From CAYJAY01 sp964370715 (GTDB taxonomy: Bacteria; Bacillota; Clostridia; Oscillospirales; Ruminococcaceae), in NCBI GenBank assembly GCA_964370715.1, contig CAYJKJ010000015.1, positions 3,148 to 67,147 of the forward strand: a DNA stretch of 64,000 nt. The letters are read 5' to 3'. Numbering within the stretch: the first letter of the stretch is position 1; each line of letters starts with the position of its first letter. The notes beneath the pieces were generated by a model. It had not been told where the DNA came from, did no database searches, and saw nothing but the letters and a program-made list of their open reading frames with translations. Below, in pieces: positions 14,798 through 23,976 of the stretch. The position numbers and the translations under genes were made by a program.

Positions 14798-15688
14798 ATG
14801 TATAATATTCTAGCATTAGTAACGGGAATGACGATATCGGTTATGATAGCTATAAATGGAGGGCTTTCGACGGCATACGGAGTGTTTACGGCTTCGGTTG
14901 TTATCCATATAGTAGGGTGTCTATTTGGTATGTTGGTGCTCTTTATCAAAAAAGAAAAGCTAACGTTTTCGATTAATTTCCCAAAATGGATGTTTTTGGG
15001 CGGAGCGTTTGGGGTGTTAACAACTGTTTTCAACAATTTTTCGTTCGGCAAAATTAGCCTTACTAGCATCGTTGCGTTGGGGCTTTTGGGAAAAGCTTTA
15101 TCTTCGATTGCGATCGATTGTTTCGGGTTGTTTGGCGCTAACAAATATCCTTTTAAAAAGACTACCCTCATAGGGCTTGCGTTTGCGGCTGTCGGCATTG
15201 TTGTGATGTTGGACGGTTCCGCCGCAACCGCCGTGTTTGCCGTTCTGCTTTCCCTTTTAACGGGGGTGACGGTTGTTTTGTCTCGAACGGTTAACGCAGA
15301 ACTTGCCGAAAGAATAGGTTCGCTTAAAGGGTCGTTTGTTAACCATGCCGTGGGGCTTCCTATAACGATTGTGGCGCTTTTTATATTTGGGTTAAACGAA
15401 CCGTTGTTTCAAAACTTTGTGTTTAATCCCGACCCGATTATATATTTGGGCGGAACGCTTGGTATAACGGTTGTGCTTTTGTTTAACATCGTTGTTCCTA
15501 AAGTATCGTCGTTTAAAGTGACGCTATTAACATTTGTGGGCGAGGTGTTTTGCGGAGTGTTGCTCGACATAGTTGTTAGCCAATCGTTTGAACAAAAAAC
15601 ATTTATCGGTGGTATAATAGTAGCGATAGGTGTTGGCTTAAATATTTTGCTTGAAAAACACTACAAAAACAAGGAATCAAAAGCATAA
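14798..15688 (+). CDS. DMT-superfamily exporter, duplicated YdcZ type
   Basis: 296 residues with about ten membrane helices in two halves, each resembling the ~145-residue YdcZ (DUF606) domain: ALVTGMTISVMIAINGGLS in the first half and a related segment with SRTVNAELAERIGSLKGSFVNH in the second. ATG 14798 is preferred, because the upstream ATG 14786 sits directly on the AAGGA ribosome site. Members are drug/metabolite-type exporters with unknown substrates. The divergent Crp/Fnr regulator and shared operator suggest it is the regulator's target (inference). Confidence 0.8.
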   Translation: MYNILALVTGMTISVMIAINGGLSTAYGVFTASVVIHIVGCLFGMLVLFIKKEKLTFSINFPKWMFLGGAFGVLTTVFNNFSFGKISLTSIVALGLLGKALSSIAIDCFGLFGANKYPFKKTTLIGLAFAAVGIVVMLDGSAATAVFAVLLSLLTGVTVVLSRTVNAELAERIGSLKGSFVNHAVGLPITIVALFIFGLNEPLFQNFVFNPDPIIYLGGTLGITVVLLFNIVVPKVSSFKVTLLTFVGEVFCGVLLDIVVSQSFEQKTFIGGIIVAIGVGLNILLEKHYKNKESKA

Positions 15689-15754
15689 TTCAAAAACTTT
15701 TGTGTACTTAGGTTGAATTTGTGGTAGAATATAATAAAAAACAGTAGGGATATT

Positions 15755-16336
15755 ATGGAACAGATAACGTTTTCAAAACAACAACCACAGTTCGACAGCC
15801 TTCCTGTCGTTAAAACAATCTACTACCCTTGGGCAATCGATGCATTTAAACCGTATTCATACGCCAAGTTCGCATATGTTGAAAACAAGGGATTGATGGT
15901 TGATTTTTTGGCATTTGAAAGAGACCCGTTTGTTGCTCCAAACGTTTTAGATAGCAGTTGTGTTGCGGTATCTTTCAACTTTTCACCATCTTTCGGAGAG
16001 GGTGTTTTGGTTGCCTCAATTAATTCAAAAGGGCAAAACGAGATATATTTTTCCGATAACAAACAACATCCGAAACTACTGAGCGAAACGGTTGGTTGCG
16101 AGTGCTATGCAGGGGACGATGAACAAGGGTGGTATTGGGGCGTTAGGTTTTTGATTGAACAAGGCCTAATAACCAACTATTTTAACGTTGAGAAGTTGAA
16201 ACAGGGTGATATAATTAAAGGAAATATATATAAATTTCAAAAGGGCGAACAAAACAGGCATCTTGGCTCAGCGGCAAAAATCAGCGATGATTTTATATTC
16301 ACTACGAACGATCTTTTAGATTTTTTGATTATTTAA
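15755..16336 (+). CDS. CBM9-like carbohydrate-binding protein
   Basis: 193 residues without signal peptide. The sequence around YYPW, the central SSCVAVSFNFSP and the following strand ASINSKGQNEIYFS matches the family-9-like carbohydrate-binding proteins common in gut Firmicutes (beta-sandwich, here as a stand-alone cytosolic domain). The binding ligand is unknown. It starts 66 bp after the exporter gene and is followed closely by YjbQ. Family call is from pattern recognition, moderately sure. Confidence 0.65.
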   Translation: MEQITFSKQQPQFDSLPVVKTIYYPWAIDAFKPYSYAKFAYVENKGLMVDFLAFERDPFVAPNVLDSSCVAVSFNFSPSFGEGVLVASINSKGQNEIYFSDNKQHPKLLSETVGCECYAGDDEQGWYWGVRFLIEQGLITNYFNVEKLKQGDIIKGNIYKFQKGEQNRHLGSAAKISDDFIFTTNDLLDFLII

Positions 16337-16380
16337 TTTGAAATAAACTTATGATTAAAGATGATAAAAACGGAGGTATC

Positions 16381-16797
16381 ATGAAAAGCTATAGAAAAGT
16401 TCTTGAATTTAACACATCAACCAGAAGGGCATTTATCAATATAACCCCTAAAGTTAACCAGGCGTTGAACGAAAGCAAAGTTAAAGAAGGGCTGGTTCTT
16501 GTTAATGCGATGAACATAACCGCCAGCGTCTTTATCAACGACGATGAAGGCGGCTTACATAGCGACTATGAGCGCTGGCTCGAAAAGCTAGCCCCTGAAA
16601 AGCCGTATTCCCAGTATGACCACAACGGATACGAGGACAACGCCGACGCACATCTTAAACGCACGATAATGGGTAGGGAAGCGGTCGTTGCGATAACCGA
16701 GGGAAAGCTGGATTTTGGAACGTGGGAACAGATTTTCTATGCGGAGTTCGATGGAAAAAGAACCAAGAGGGTTTTGGTTAAGATAATCGGGGAATAG
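16381..16797 (+). CDS. YjbQ/UPF0047 family protein
   Basis: 138 residues, the normal length of YjbQ (UPF0047). Conserved features are NAMNITASVFINDDE, the His in YDHNGYEDNADAHLK and the C-terminal GTWEQIFYAEFDGKR. The E. coli protein has weak thiamine-phosphate synthase activity; the physiological role is not settled. ATG 16381 follows ACGGAGG and is preferred to the upstream in-frame ATG 16351, which has no ribosome site. Confidence 0.9.
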   Translation: MKSYRKVLEFNTSTRRAFINITPKVNQALNESKVKEGLVLVNAMNITASVFINDDEGGLHSDYERWLEKLAPEKPYSQYDHNGYEDNADAHLKRTIMGREAVVAITEGKLDFGTWEQIFYAEFDGKRTKRVLVKIIGE

Positions 16798-16840
16798 ACG
16801 ACGGAGAAAATCGGATTTAATTTTTTAATATTGCAAACAA

Positions 16841-16877
16841 AAAGAAGTAGGAAACTATAAAATTTCCTGCTTCTTTT
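16841..16877. terminator. Bidirectional terminator between convergent genes
   Basis: AAAGAAGTAGGAAA and TTTCCTGCTTCTTTT form a 14-bp stem with one T-G wobble and an 8-nt loop, between the convergent yjbQ-like and SGNH genes. Confidence 0.75.
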
Positions 16878-16888
16878 CATATTTTTTA

Positions 16889-17962
16889 TTATACCGGTCT
16901 GTTTGCTAAAAGCGTTTCATAATCAAAGTTTTCATAAAGCTCCTGAGTGTCCTGTAAAATCTCTTGATAGTTATCTTTGGTTAAAAGATAGGTGTCTTTG
17001 GTGAACTCTTGAGCCATCCAAGAGTTGACATCGGGGCTATAGTGAACGGTGTCGATATATTTGCTGAAATCAAACGTTATGTCGCTTTCCCCCATGAAAA
17101 AATATGTCTTGATATTTGGAACGGTTAAAAGCTGTTCGATTACAAAAGCTTTTCGCTCGATCCAATAGCTAACAGGATAAAGCTGATCGGCATCGTTCCA
17201 CCACAACACCGAGTTTGGGGGGAAAAACAAAATAAATGTTACGTCGGGATGCCTTTTGGCGATATCGAATATGCCTTTTTCAAGGTTATATATAATAAGC
17301 TTCTTGTCTTGTTCGCTAAGCGTTGTAACAGAGGTTTTTTGGACGTTCCAAACGCTATAGCCGTTAAGAAAGGCGTCGCCGTCAAACACGGTGTCGTGCC
17401 AATAGGAGTAGTCGTCAAACGTTGGGGTTTTGCCCCCTTGCTTTGTGTATTCGATAACCTTAAGTGTGAAGTCGAACAGAACATCTTTATTGAAAAGATA
17501 GCTAACATCGTTAAAGTAGTTGTTATCATATAGATGGGTTGGGTGATCAGAATCATACTCATAATCGATCGGAGTTAGATACATTGACGTGTTTGTGTTA
17601 TATATAACTGTTTTAAGATTGTCGTTAGCTTTAAGAGCTGCTTCAATTAGTAGATCTATTTCGTATTCATTTGCAGCCGCAATGGAAAGTTTGACAGCTT
17701 GCTCATCAAAAAGTTGTTCAAACTCCGAAGGCTTAAAGTTTTCGGTTACGCTAGAACCCGTGATTAAAAGCTCATAATCGAAATTTTTCGCTATGCCAAA
17801 GCTGTAGTATCGCTGAAGGTTTGCGGGAATAGGGTATTGAAGTTGTTCGAGCGGCTTATGATACTGAAAAAACGGATCGATAACAACGGTAACAAGCCCA
17901 AACAAGGTAAGGGCGATAACGATTAGGGCTATAGTTATGTTGTTCCAGGATTTGTGTGACAT
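16889..17962 (-). CDS. SGNH-like partner of the MBOAT O-acyltransferase
   Basis: 357 residues with one N-terminal membrane helix (about 10-28) and an extracellular domain. ITGSSVTENF (around residue 67) gives the Gly-x-Ser nucleophile block and DTVHYSP near the end the Asp-x-x-His block of SGNH-type fold proteins. Such AlgJ/AlgX/DltD-like proteins work with an MBOAT membrane acyltransferase to transfer acyl groups to extracellular polymers. It lies 21 bp after the MBOAT gene. The acceptor is probably a surface glycan; which one is unknown. Confidence 0.75.
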   Translation of the reverse strand: MSHKSWNNITIALIVIALTLFGLVTVVIDPFFQYHKPLEQLQYPIPANLQRYYSFGIAKNFDYELLITGSSVTENFKPSEFEQLFDEQAVKLSIAAANEYEIDLLIEAALKANDNLKTVIYNTNTSMYLTPIDYEYDSDHPTHLYDNNYFNDVSYLFNKDVLFDFTLKVIEYTKQGGKTPTFDDYSYWHDTVFDGDAFLNGYSVWNVQKTSVTTLSEQDKKLIIYNLEKGIFDIAKRHPDVTFILFFPPNSVLWWNDADQLYPVSYWIERKAFVIEQLLTVPNIKTYFFMGESDITFDFSKYIDTVHYSPDVNSWMAQEFTKDTYLLTKDNYQEILQDTQELYENFDYETLLANRPV

Positions 17963-17983
17963 TTGTTTATTAAACCTTTATTA

Positions 17984-19441
17984 TTAGAAGTTGAAATATA
18001 AAAATGTTGAAACTCCGCTGAACGATACAATCGACCAAACGAGAAACAAAACGGTTATGAGGGAATTTGAAATTTTTGGCTGAAACTTGATTTCGTTAAT
18101 ATTTTTAAGGAAGAGAACGACGGCAAACGAAACGACAAGATAAAAAACCAGCATTATTAGTTCTGCTTGAAAAGGAATAAAACTAAAAGCATTTAACAGA
18201 GTGCTAAATTCAACAATATAAAAGCTATCGATAAGCCCTTGGCTTAAGCTGAACCCATCCCTTAAAAATATAACCTTATTAAGCATATTTAATAATTGCT
18301 CAACCGTTTCGGCTCGGAAGATTATCCAAGTTAAGTTTACGAATATAAACGTTATAGCCCATCTTAGCGGTTTGAACATTCTGTCCCAATGTTTTTTTAT
18401 AAGCCTTGTGAAAACATTAAAGATGCCATGTAGCATACCCCAAAGTATAAATAGCCATGTTGCGCCATGCCAAAGACCGCTTAGGAAAAAAACAATAAGT
18501 ATGTTTATATAGGTTCTAGCTTCCCCTTTTCTGCTTCCGCCAAGAGGGAAGTAGACATAGTTGCGCAAAAATCTAGTTAGAGTTAAATGCCATCTGTCCC
18601 AAAAGTCTATAATAGAAAGCGCCTTATAGGGTGAATTGAAGTTTGCCGGAAGATTGATGTTAAACATCTTTCCGATACCTATCGCCATATCGCTGTAGCC
18701 GCTAAAATCAAAATATATCTGGAACGTGTAGCAAAGCATGACAACAACTGCATCAAGCGAAGTTAGCGTTTCGGAATATGCATAGCCATATGTAACGACT
18801 TTTCCAAAGATATCCGCTATCATAACCTTTTTGAAAAGACCGATAGCAAAGAAATATATACCACAAGAAAGGTTTTGATGATTAATCTTTTTGTTTTGGA
18901 TATCTTTAAACTGAGGGATCATCTCACCATGCAAAGCGATAGGACCTGCCACCAGTTGAGGGAAAAACGAAACGAACAGGGCATAATCGATAAAGTTATA
19001 GCCTTTTGTTTCCCCTTTGAACGAATCAACTACATAGGAGACTTGTTGGAATGTGTAGAAGCTTATTCCAAGAGGAAGAAGAATGTTCCTTAGAATAAAA
19101 TCTGTTTCAAAGATTGAATTGATGTTTGACAGGAAAAAATCAAAGTATTTAAAATAGAATATCATTCCAAGGTTGAAGATAATTCCAATCAAAAGCATCA
19201 ATTTGCGAAGATGGTCTTTAAGTGTAGTTTTGCAAAGAATTCTTGAAATAAACCAGTTGCAAATTATGCTTGCTATCATAATAAAAAGATAGTTTAGATT
19301 GAAATAGCCATAGAACCAAAGAGACATACCTATTAAAAAAACCTTTGAAGTTTTAAGTAGGTTAAATCTATTTAGCGAAAAATAGCCTATAACAGAAAGA
19401 GGAAGAAACAAAAGTGTGAATATGTAAGAATTAAAAGTCAT
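17984..19441 (-). CDS. MBOAT-family membrane O-acyltransferase (AlgI/DltB-like)
   Basis: 485 residues with about eleven membrane helices, the usual size of AlgI-type MBOAT proteins. Conserved features: QLVAGPI, YFDFSGYSDMAIGIGKM, FWDRWHLTLTRFLRNYVYFPLGGSR and SGLWHGATW with the catalytic His. It should move an acyl group (usually acetyl) across the membrane for the SGNH-like partner encoded next. The pair forms a two-gene operon after the rhamnose operon terminator, so it may decorate the rhamnose-containing glycan (inference). Confidence 0.9.
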   Translation of the reverse strand: MTFNSYIFTLLFLPLSVIGYFSLNRFNLLKTSKVFLIGMSLWFYGYFNLNYLFIMIASIICNWFISRILCKTTLKDHLRKLMLLIGIIFNLGMIFYFKYFDFFLSNINSIFETDFILRNILLPLGISFYTFQQVSYVVDSFKGETKGYNFIDYALFVSFFPQLVAGPIALHGEMIPQFKDIQNKKINHQNLSCGIYFFAIGLFKKVMIADIFGKVVTYGYAYSETLTSLDAVVVMLCYTFQIYFDFSGYSDMAIGIGKMFNINLPANFNSPYKALSIIDFWDRWHLTLTRFLRNYVYFPLGGSRKGEARTYINILIVFFLSGLWHGATWLFILWGMLHGIFNVFTRLIKKHWDRMFKPLRWAITFIFVNLTWIIFRAETVEQLLNMLNKVIFLRDGFSLSQGLIDSFYIVEFSTLLNAFSFIPFQAELIMLVFYLVVSFAVVLFLKNINEIKFQPKISNSLITVLFLVWSIVSFSGVSTFLYFNF

Positions 19442-19465
19442 GGAGACCTCTTTAATACTAATAAT

Positions 19466-19503
19466 AAAACGGATTAAGATTTAATTAAAACTTAATCCGT
19501 TTT
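19466..19503 (-). terminator. Terminator of the rhamnose operon
   Basis: 13-bp perfect stem AAAACGGATTAAG / CTTAATCCGTTTT with a 12-nt loop; on the minus strand it ends in TTTT and lies after rfbB. Confidence 0.75.
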
Positions 19504-19529
19504 TATTTGTTTTTTTAGATTAAGCTATT

Positions 19530-20585
19530 CTAGCTTTCATATCTTGTTCGATAGTATTCTCGATACTCTCCGCTTGTAACGTCATCTACCCATTGTTTGT
19601 TTTGAAGATACCAAGCGATAGTTCTTTCGATGCCTTTATCAAACATAGTTTCGGGCGCCCAACCTAGCTCCTTGCCGATCTTTTCGGGGTTGATTCCATA
19701 GCGCCTGTCATGGCCTTTTCGGTCTTCAACGTGTTTAATAAGTTGTTCCGAAACTTCGCTGTCGGCGTTTTCTTTAACATAATCGATTATCGTTTTAACG
19801 ATAAAGATGTTGGGGTGTTCGTTATGTCCGCCGATGTTGTAGACCTCGCCGAGCCTTCCGGCTCTTGTAACCATATCGATAGCTTTGCAATGATCTTCAA
19901 CATAGAGCCAATCTCTAATCTGCATACCATCGCCATAAACCGGCAATGATTTATGTTGCAAACAGTTGTTGATGATAAGCGGTATAAGCTTTTCGGGGAA
20001 CTGGAACGGACCATAGTTGTTTGAACATCTTGTAATGTTAATCGGCATTTTAAAGGTGTCATAGTATGCTTTGACAATTAAATCTGCCGAAGCTTTTGAA
20101 GCGGAATAGGGGCTGTGGGGATCGAGAGGGGTTGTTTCTTCGAAAAATCCTTCAGCACCCAACGAACCATACACCTCGTCGGTTGAAACTTGAACGAATT
20201 TTTTGTTAAGCATAAACACTCCGCCCGGAAGTTCCCATGCTTTTTTGGCAGAATTAAGAAGCGTTGCGGTTCCGATAACGTTGGTTCTTATAAACACCAT
20301 AGGATCGGAAATCGAGCGGTCAACATGGCTTTCCGCCGCAAAGTTTATAACGCAATCGAAGTCGTAGTCTGAAAAAAGTTCATCAACCAAAAGATGGTCG
20401 CAGATATCGCCTTCAACAAAGATATGGCGTTTGTCGTTTTCGATCGAACGAAGATTTTCAAGATTGCCTGCATAGGTTAGCGCATCAAGGTTAACTATAG
20501 TTATATCGGGGTATTTTGAAAGCATATACAAAATAAAGTTAGATCCGATAAATCCGGCTCCGCCGGTCACTAAAAAAGTTTTCAT
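19530..20585 (-). CDS. rfbB: dTDP-glucose 4,6-dehydratase
   Basis: 351 residues. Converts dTDP-glucose to dTDP-4-keto-6-deoxyglucose, second step of dTDP-L-rhamnose synthesis. Shows the NAD site TGGAGFIGSNF at the N-terminus, STDEVYG, the catalytic YSASK (Y-x-x-x-K), and NNYGPFQFPEKLIP. ATG 20585 is chosen because the family starts directly before the TGGAGFIG motif and GGAGG lies upstream; a longer frame begins inside rfbD. It starts 7 bp after the rfbD stop in a minus-strand operon. Confidence 0.95.
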   Translation of the reverse strand: MKTFLVTGGAGFIGSNFILYMLSKYPDITIVNLDALTYAGNLENLRSIENDKRHIFVEGDICDHLLVDELFSDYDFDCVINFAAESHVDRSISDPMVFIRTNVIGTATLLNSAKKAWELPGGVFMLNKKFVQVSTDEVYGSLGAEGFFEETTPLDPHSPYSASKASADLIVKAYYDTFKMPINITRCSNNYGPFQFPEKLIPLIINNCLQHKSLPVYGDGMQIRDWLYVEDHCKAIDMVTRAGRLGEVYNIGGHNEHPNIFIVKTIIDYVKENADSEVSEQLIKHVEDRKGHDRRYGINPEKIGKELGWAPETMFDKGIERTIAWYLQNKQWVDDVTSGEYREYYRTRYES

Positions 20586-20592
20586 AGAAAGT

Positions 20593-21480
20593 TTAGTCCT
20601 CCAAAGAGATTGAATTAATATGCTCTGAAATTGCTTGTTTCCAAGGGCGCATTCCATCACCTACCGTTACATCAAGCATAACGTTATCAAGCGCAGAATA
20701 TGCCGGTCGTTTTGCCGGGGTTTTGTATTCGTCGGTTGAACAGGGGATAACTTTGGCGTCGATTTTCGCAAGAGAAAATATTTCTTTTGTGAAATCATAC
20801 CAACTGCATATACCATTGTTTGTGCAATGATACAGCCCGTAGTTTTCTGTTATCGCTATTTTAAGTATGTGGTACGCAACATCAACACAGCTAGTGGGGT
20901 TGCCGAGTTGGTCGTTAACGACACGAACTTCGCCCTTTTCTTTGCCGGCTTTCATAATAGTCTTAACAAAATTGTTGCCGTTTGTTCCATACAACCAAGC
21001 TGTTCTAACTATAAAATATTCGTTGCACCGCTCCTTTAAAAGCTGTTCACCCAAAAGCTTTGCCTTACCGTATGCAGTGTTTGGGGCGGGGATATCCCAT
21101 TCTTTGTAGGGGGTTTCGCCGTCGCCCGCAAAAACATAGTCGGTTGAAACATGGACAAGTTTTGCGAACGTTTCGCTGGCAGCTTCCGCAAGATATGCGG
21201 GAGCTAGCGAATTCGCTTTAAAACAAGCTTGTGTTTCGGTTTCGCAAGCATTAACGTTGGTAAATGCCGCACAGTTTATTATTATATCAAATTTTTCTTT
21301 AAAACAAAAGCCTAAAATTTTATTTTTATCGCTTATATCGATTGTGTCGATATCAACAGCGACGATTTTGGCGTTTTTATATTGTTCCGGTATCTTTCCG
21401 AGGGAACATTCGCCGTCTTTAAGTTGCCGTTGAAGCTCTGTTCCGAGCTGTCCGTTGCAACCTGTAATTAAAATTTTCAA
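20593..21480 (-). CDS. rfbD: dTDP-4-dehydrorhamnose reductase
   Basis: 295 residues; last step of dTDP-L-rhamnose synthesis. Motifs: GCNGQLGTELQ (NAD(P) site), VHVSTDYVF, YGKAKLLGE (catalytic Y-x-x-x-K) and RTAWLYG. TTG 21480 is the preferred start, 9 nt after AAAGGA; the earlier in-frame TTG 21498 overlaps that ribosome site. Sits between rfbA and rfbB. Confidence 0.95.
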   Translation of the reverse strand: MKILITGCNGQLGTELQRQLKDGECSLGKIPEQYKNAKIVAVDIDTIDISDKNKILGFCFKEKFDIIINCAAFTNVNACETETQACFKANSLAPAYLAEAASETFAKLVHVSTDYVFAGDGETPYKEWDIPAPNTAYGKAKLLGEQLLKERCNEYFIVRTAWLYGTNGNNFVKTIMKAGKEKGEVRVVNDQLGNPTSCVDVAYHILKIAITENYGLYHCTNNGICSWYDFTKEIFSLAKIDAKVIPCSTDEYKTPAKRPAYSALDNVMLDVTVGDGMRPWKQAISEHINSISLED

Positions 21481-21501
21481 TATAAAAAATCCTTTCAAAA
21501 A

Positions 21502-22374
21502 TTATATTTTTTTGTTTGCGATGGTTAAAAGGTATTTTCCATATTCCGTTTGTTTAAGTTTTTCAGCCACTTTCAAAAGTTGTTCTTTAGTTATAAACTT
21601 TTGACGATATGCAATCTCTTCGAGACACGCTATGTATAAACCTTGTCTTGTTTGAACCGCTTCAACAAAGTTTGAGGCGGCAAGCATCATTCTGTGGTTG
21701 CCGGTGTCGAGCCACGCCATTCCTCTGCCGAAAAGTTCAACTTTAAGCTCTCCGTTTTCAAGATAATGGTTATTAACCGCCGTTATCTCGATTTCGCCCC
21801 TTGCGGAGGGTTTGACGTTTTTGGCGATGTTTATAACGTTGTTGTCATAGAAATAAAGCCCCGGAACGGCATAGTTTGATTTTGGATTTTCGGGTTTTTC
21901 TTCGATCGACAAAACATTTCCTTCGCTGTCAAATTCAACAACACCCATTTCGCTAGGGTTGCTTACATGATAACCAAAGATAGTTGCGCCTTGTTTTCTC
22001 GAAGCCGCCGCTTTAAGACGTTCGCTAAAACCATAGCCATAAAAGATATTGTCGCCAAGAACGAGACAAACATTGTCGTCTTTGATAAATTGCTCCCCAA
22101 TGATAAAAGCGTCCGCTAGACCTCTTGGGTGTTCTTGAACGGCGTATTGGAAGTTGACACCTATTTCCGAGCCATCTTTTAACAGCTCTTTAAACCCGCC
22201 GATATCTCGAGGGGTAGAGATGATGAGAATATCTTTTATTCCTGCAAGCATTAATGTCGAGATTGGGTAGTAGATCATCGGCTTATCATAAACCGTTAGC
22301 ATCTGTTTTGAAACCGCAATAGTTGATGGATAAAGCCTTGTTCCGGCTCCGCCGGCTAGAACAATTCCTTTCAT
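21502..22374 (-). CDS. rfbA: Glucose-1-phosphate thymidylyltransferase
   Basis: 290 residues, full length. Makes dTDP-glucose from glucose-1-phosphate and dTTP. Signature LAGGAGTRLYPST at the N-terminus, DKPMIYYPISTLMLAGI, GDNIFYGYG, and GMAWLDTGNH. First rhamnose gene of the operon and 22 bp after the glycosyltransferase. Confidence 0.96.
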   Translation of the reverse strand: MKGIVLAGGAGTRLYPSTIAVSKQMLTVYDKPMIYYPISTLMLAGIKDILIISTPRDIGGFKELLKDGSEIGVNFQYAVQEHPRGLADAFIIGEQFIKDDNVCLVLGDNIFYGYGFSERLKAAASRKQGATIFGYHVSNPSEMGVVEFDSEGNVLSIEEKPENPKSNYAVPGLYFYDNNVINIAKNVKPSARGEIEITAVNNHYLENGELKVELFGRGMAWLDTGNHRMMLAASNFVEAVQTRQGLYIACLEEIAYRQKFITKEQLLKVAEKLKQTEYGKYLLTIANKKI

Positions 22375-22396
22375 AATAAACGTAACCCCTTATTTT

Positions 22397-23185
22397 TTAT
22401 TTAATTTTTTGTATTTCATATTTAAATTGCCATCCCCATTTTCCGAAATATTTAAACATTCCTTGGATGAGTATAACAAAATATTTTAAGCTTTTTGCTG
22501 AGGAACGTTCCCAAGCGTGGTATACATAAGTTTCGGGATAATAAACGGTTCTTTTTATATTTTTTGCCCTTCTCGTTATGTCCATATCCTCGAAATATAT
22601 GAAAAATCTTTCGTCAAAGCCGCCGATTAGTTTGTAGATATCGGTTCGAATGGCGAAAAAACACCCCGTTGCAAACTCTATATCGGTTGTTTTAGTAAGA
22701 TCACATTCAAGCATTTGATAATACGAAACCTGGTTTTCCAAACGCTCCTTCAACATTCTACGCCCGACAAGCGACGCCACGGTTGGGTTGCGCTTTGGTA
22801 GCAGTTGGTCGCTGCCGTCGGGGTTTAGTATCTGCGGAGTGACTAAACCGATATCTTGGTTTTGATCCAGAAACGTTGAGAGTTCAAAAAGAACATCTTT
22901 GTCGATTATGATATCGGGATTAACAACAAAATGATATTTGCTGTCGATAGTTTCAAGCACTTTGTTGTGGCCATATCCAAAGCCTTTGTTTTCGGGGTTT
23001 TGGATAGTTATAATTTCGGGAAACTCTGCTTTTAAGTTTTCCAGAGTATTGTCTTGTGAATTATTATCGATAACATAAAGCGAAAGTTCTACACCCTTTG
23101 TGTATTGCAAAAGCGTTCGGACTGCTTCTTTGCATTTATCGTAGCATTTATATGTAACTATTGCGGCGCTGACTTTTGTTTTCAT
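22397..23185 (-). CDS. GT2 glycosyltransferase, probable rhamnosyltransferase
   Basis: 262 residues, GT-A fold. VSAAIVTYKCYD begins the nucleotide-binding domain; VIDNNSQDNT, NPENKGFGYGHN and VVNPDII give the divalent-metal region; FDERFFIYFEDMDITRR is typical of WbbL/RfbF-like rhamnosyltransferases. Its placement directly upstream of rfbA-rfbD-rfbB supports rhamnose as the donor sugar (inference). Acts in the cytosol at the membrane face. Confidence 0.85.
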   Translation of the reverse strand: MKTKVSAAIVTYKCYDKCKEAVRTLLQYTKGVELSLYVIDNNSQDNTLENLKAEFPEIITIQNPENKGFGYGHNKVLETIDSKYHFVVNPDIIIDKDVLFELSTFLDQNQDIGLVTPQILNPDGSDQLLPKRNPTVASLVGRRMLKERLENQVSYYQMLECDLTKTTDIEFATGCFFAIRTDIYKLIGGFDERFFIYFEDMDITRRAKNIKRTVYYPETYVYHAWERSSAKSLKYFVILIQGMFKYFGKWGWQFKYEIQKIK

Positions 23186-23209
23186 AATCGTCCTTATAAC
23201 TTTTATAAT

Positions 23210-23824
23210 TTAATAACCGAGAGACTCTTCAACCAAAATCACCTTGATTCTGTTCGCTTCTCGTTGGAAAGACAGAACTTGATATATACAGCAAATTCTT
23301 TGAGGGCTTGAACAATCATGACACCGTCCCGTTTTAACGCAAGGTGTACTAAAGTTTAATCTCTTAGCATTTAAAGGAGCCGCAACGTTGCGAACCCGTT
23401 CGACCGCTTGTTCGAGATTTTCAACAATTTTGTTTGCTCCGGCTACTATTATAACATTTAACGGTCCATGAGACAACGAAGCTACTCGATTTCCCGTTCC
23501 GTCAACGTTGTAAAGTTCGCCGTTTTCCGTTATAGCATTGCTGCTCGAAAGATAGTAGTCGCAAGCTTTGGTTCTCATAGCTATATCCTTCACCTCTTCC
23601 GGCGTTGCGTCCGGCTTAAATCTATCCAAAAAGACATAATCTCCGCTGTTTTTCAAAAGGTCGGCAACTCCACATTCAACGAGCGATACCGAACCGCCAT
23701 GCGCTACGATGCTTCCGGTTGGAATAAGCGATTTAACGAGATTTTTCGCTTCGTCCCCCGTCTTAACGGAAAAGACCTCCATATTGTTTTTTCTTAAATT
23801 TTCAATAGTTTTCTCAAGATTCAT
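23210..23824 (-). CDS. LUD-domain protein (LutC/YkgG-like)
   Basis: 204 residues, LUD (DUF162) domain. Conserved: VAHGGSVSLVECGV, FLDRFKPDATPEE, AMRTKACDYYLSSSNAITENGEL, GTGNRVASLSHGP. The C-terminal segment carries Cys in C-x6-C-x2-C-x6-C-C spacing, possibly a metal site. LutC-like proteins take part in lactate oxidation with LutA and LutB, neither of which is nearby; stand-alone members have unknown function. It is 24 bp upstream of the GT2 gene, so it may head the rhamnose operon. Confidence 0.85.
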   Translation of the reverse strand: MNLEKTIENLRKNNMEVFSVKTGDEAKNLVKSLIPTGSIVAHGGSVSLVECGVADLLKNSGDYVFLDRFKPDATPEEVKDIAMRTKACDYYLSSSNAITENGELYNVDGTGNRVASLSHGPLNVIIVAGANKIVENLEQAVERVRNVAAPLNAKRLNFSTPCVKTGRCHDCSSPQRICCIYQVLSFQREANRIKVILVEESLGY

Positions 23825-23913
23825 TTTATAAAAGCTCCTTTAATTGAGGATTGTTTGTATAATCTTTGCCTTGCGGCTTTGCTACGGCAATTAGAATCTA
23901 AATGTAATTGTAG

Positions 23914-23934
23914 GGAACGCATTGTATGCGTTCC
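23914..23934. repeat. Intergenic hairpin
   Basis: Perfect 8-bp stem GGAACGCA-TTGTA-TGCGTTCC in the non-coding region between the LUD and NYN genes. No T run follows, so it is not an evident terminator. Confidence 0.5.
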
Positions 23935-23976
23935 GCTGTTTTGGATATGCTACGAAGATTTTGGAATCCATATAAT

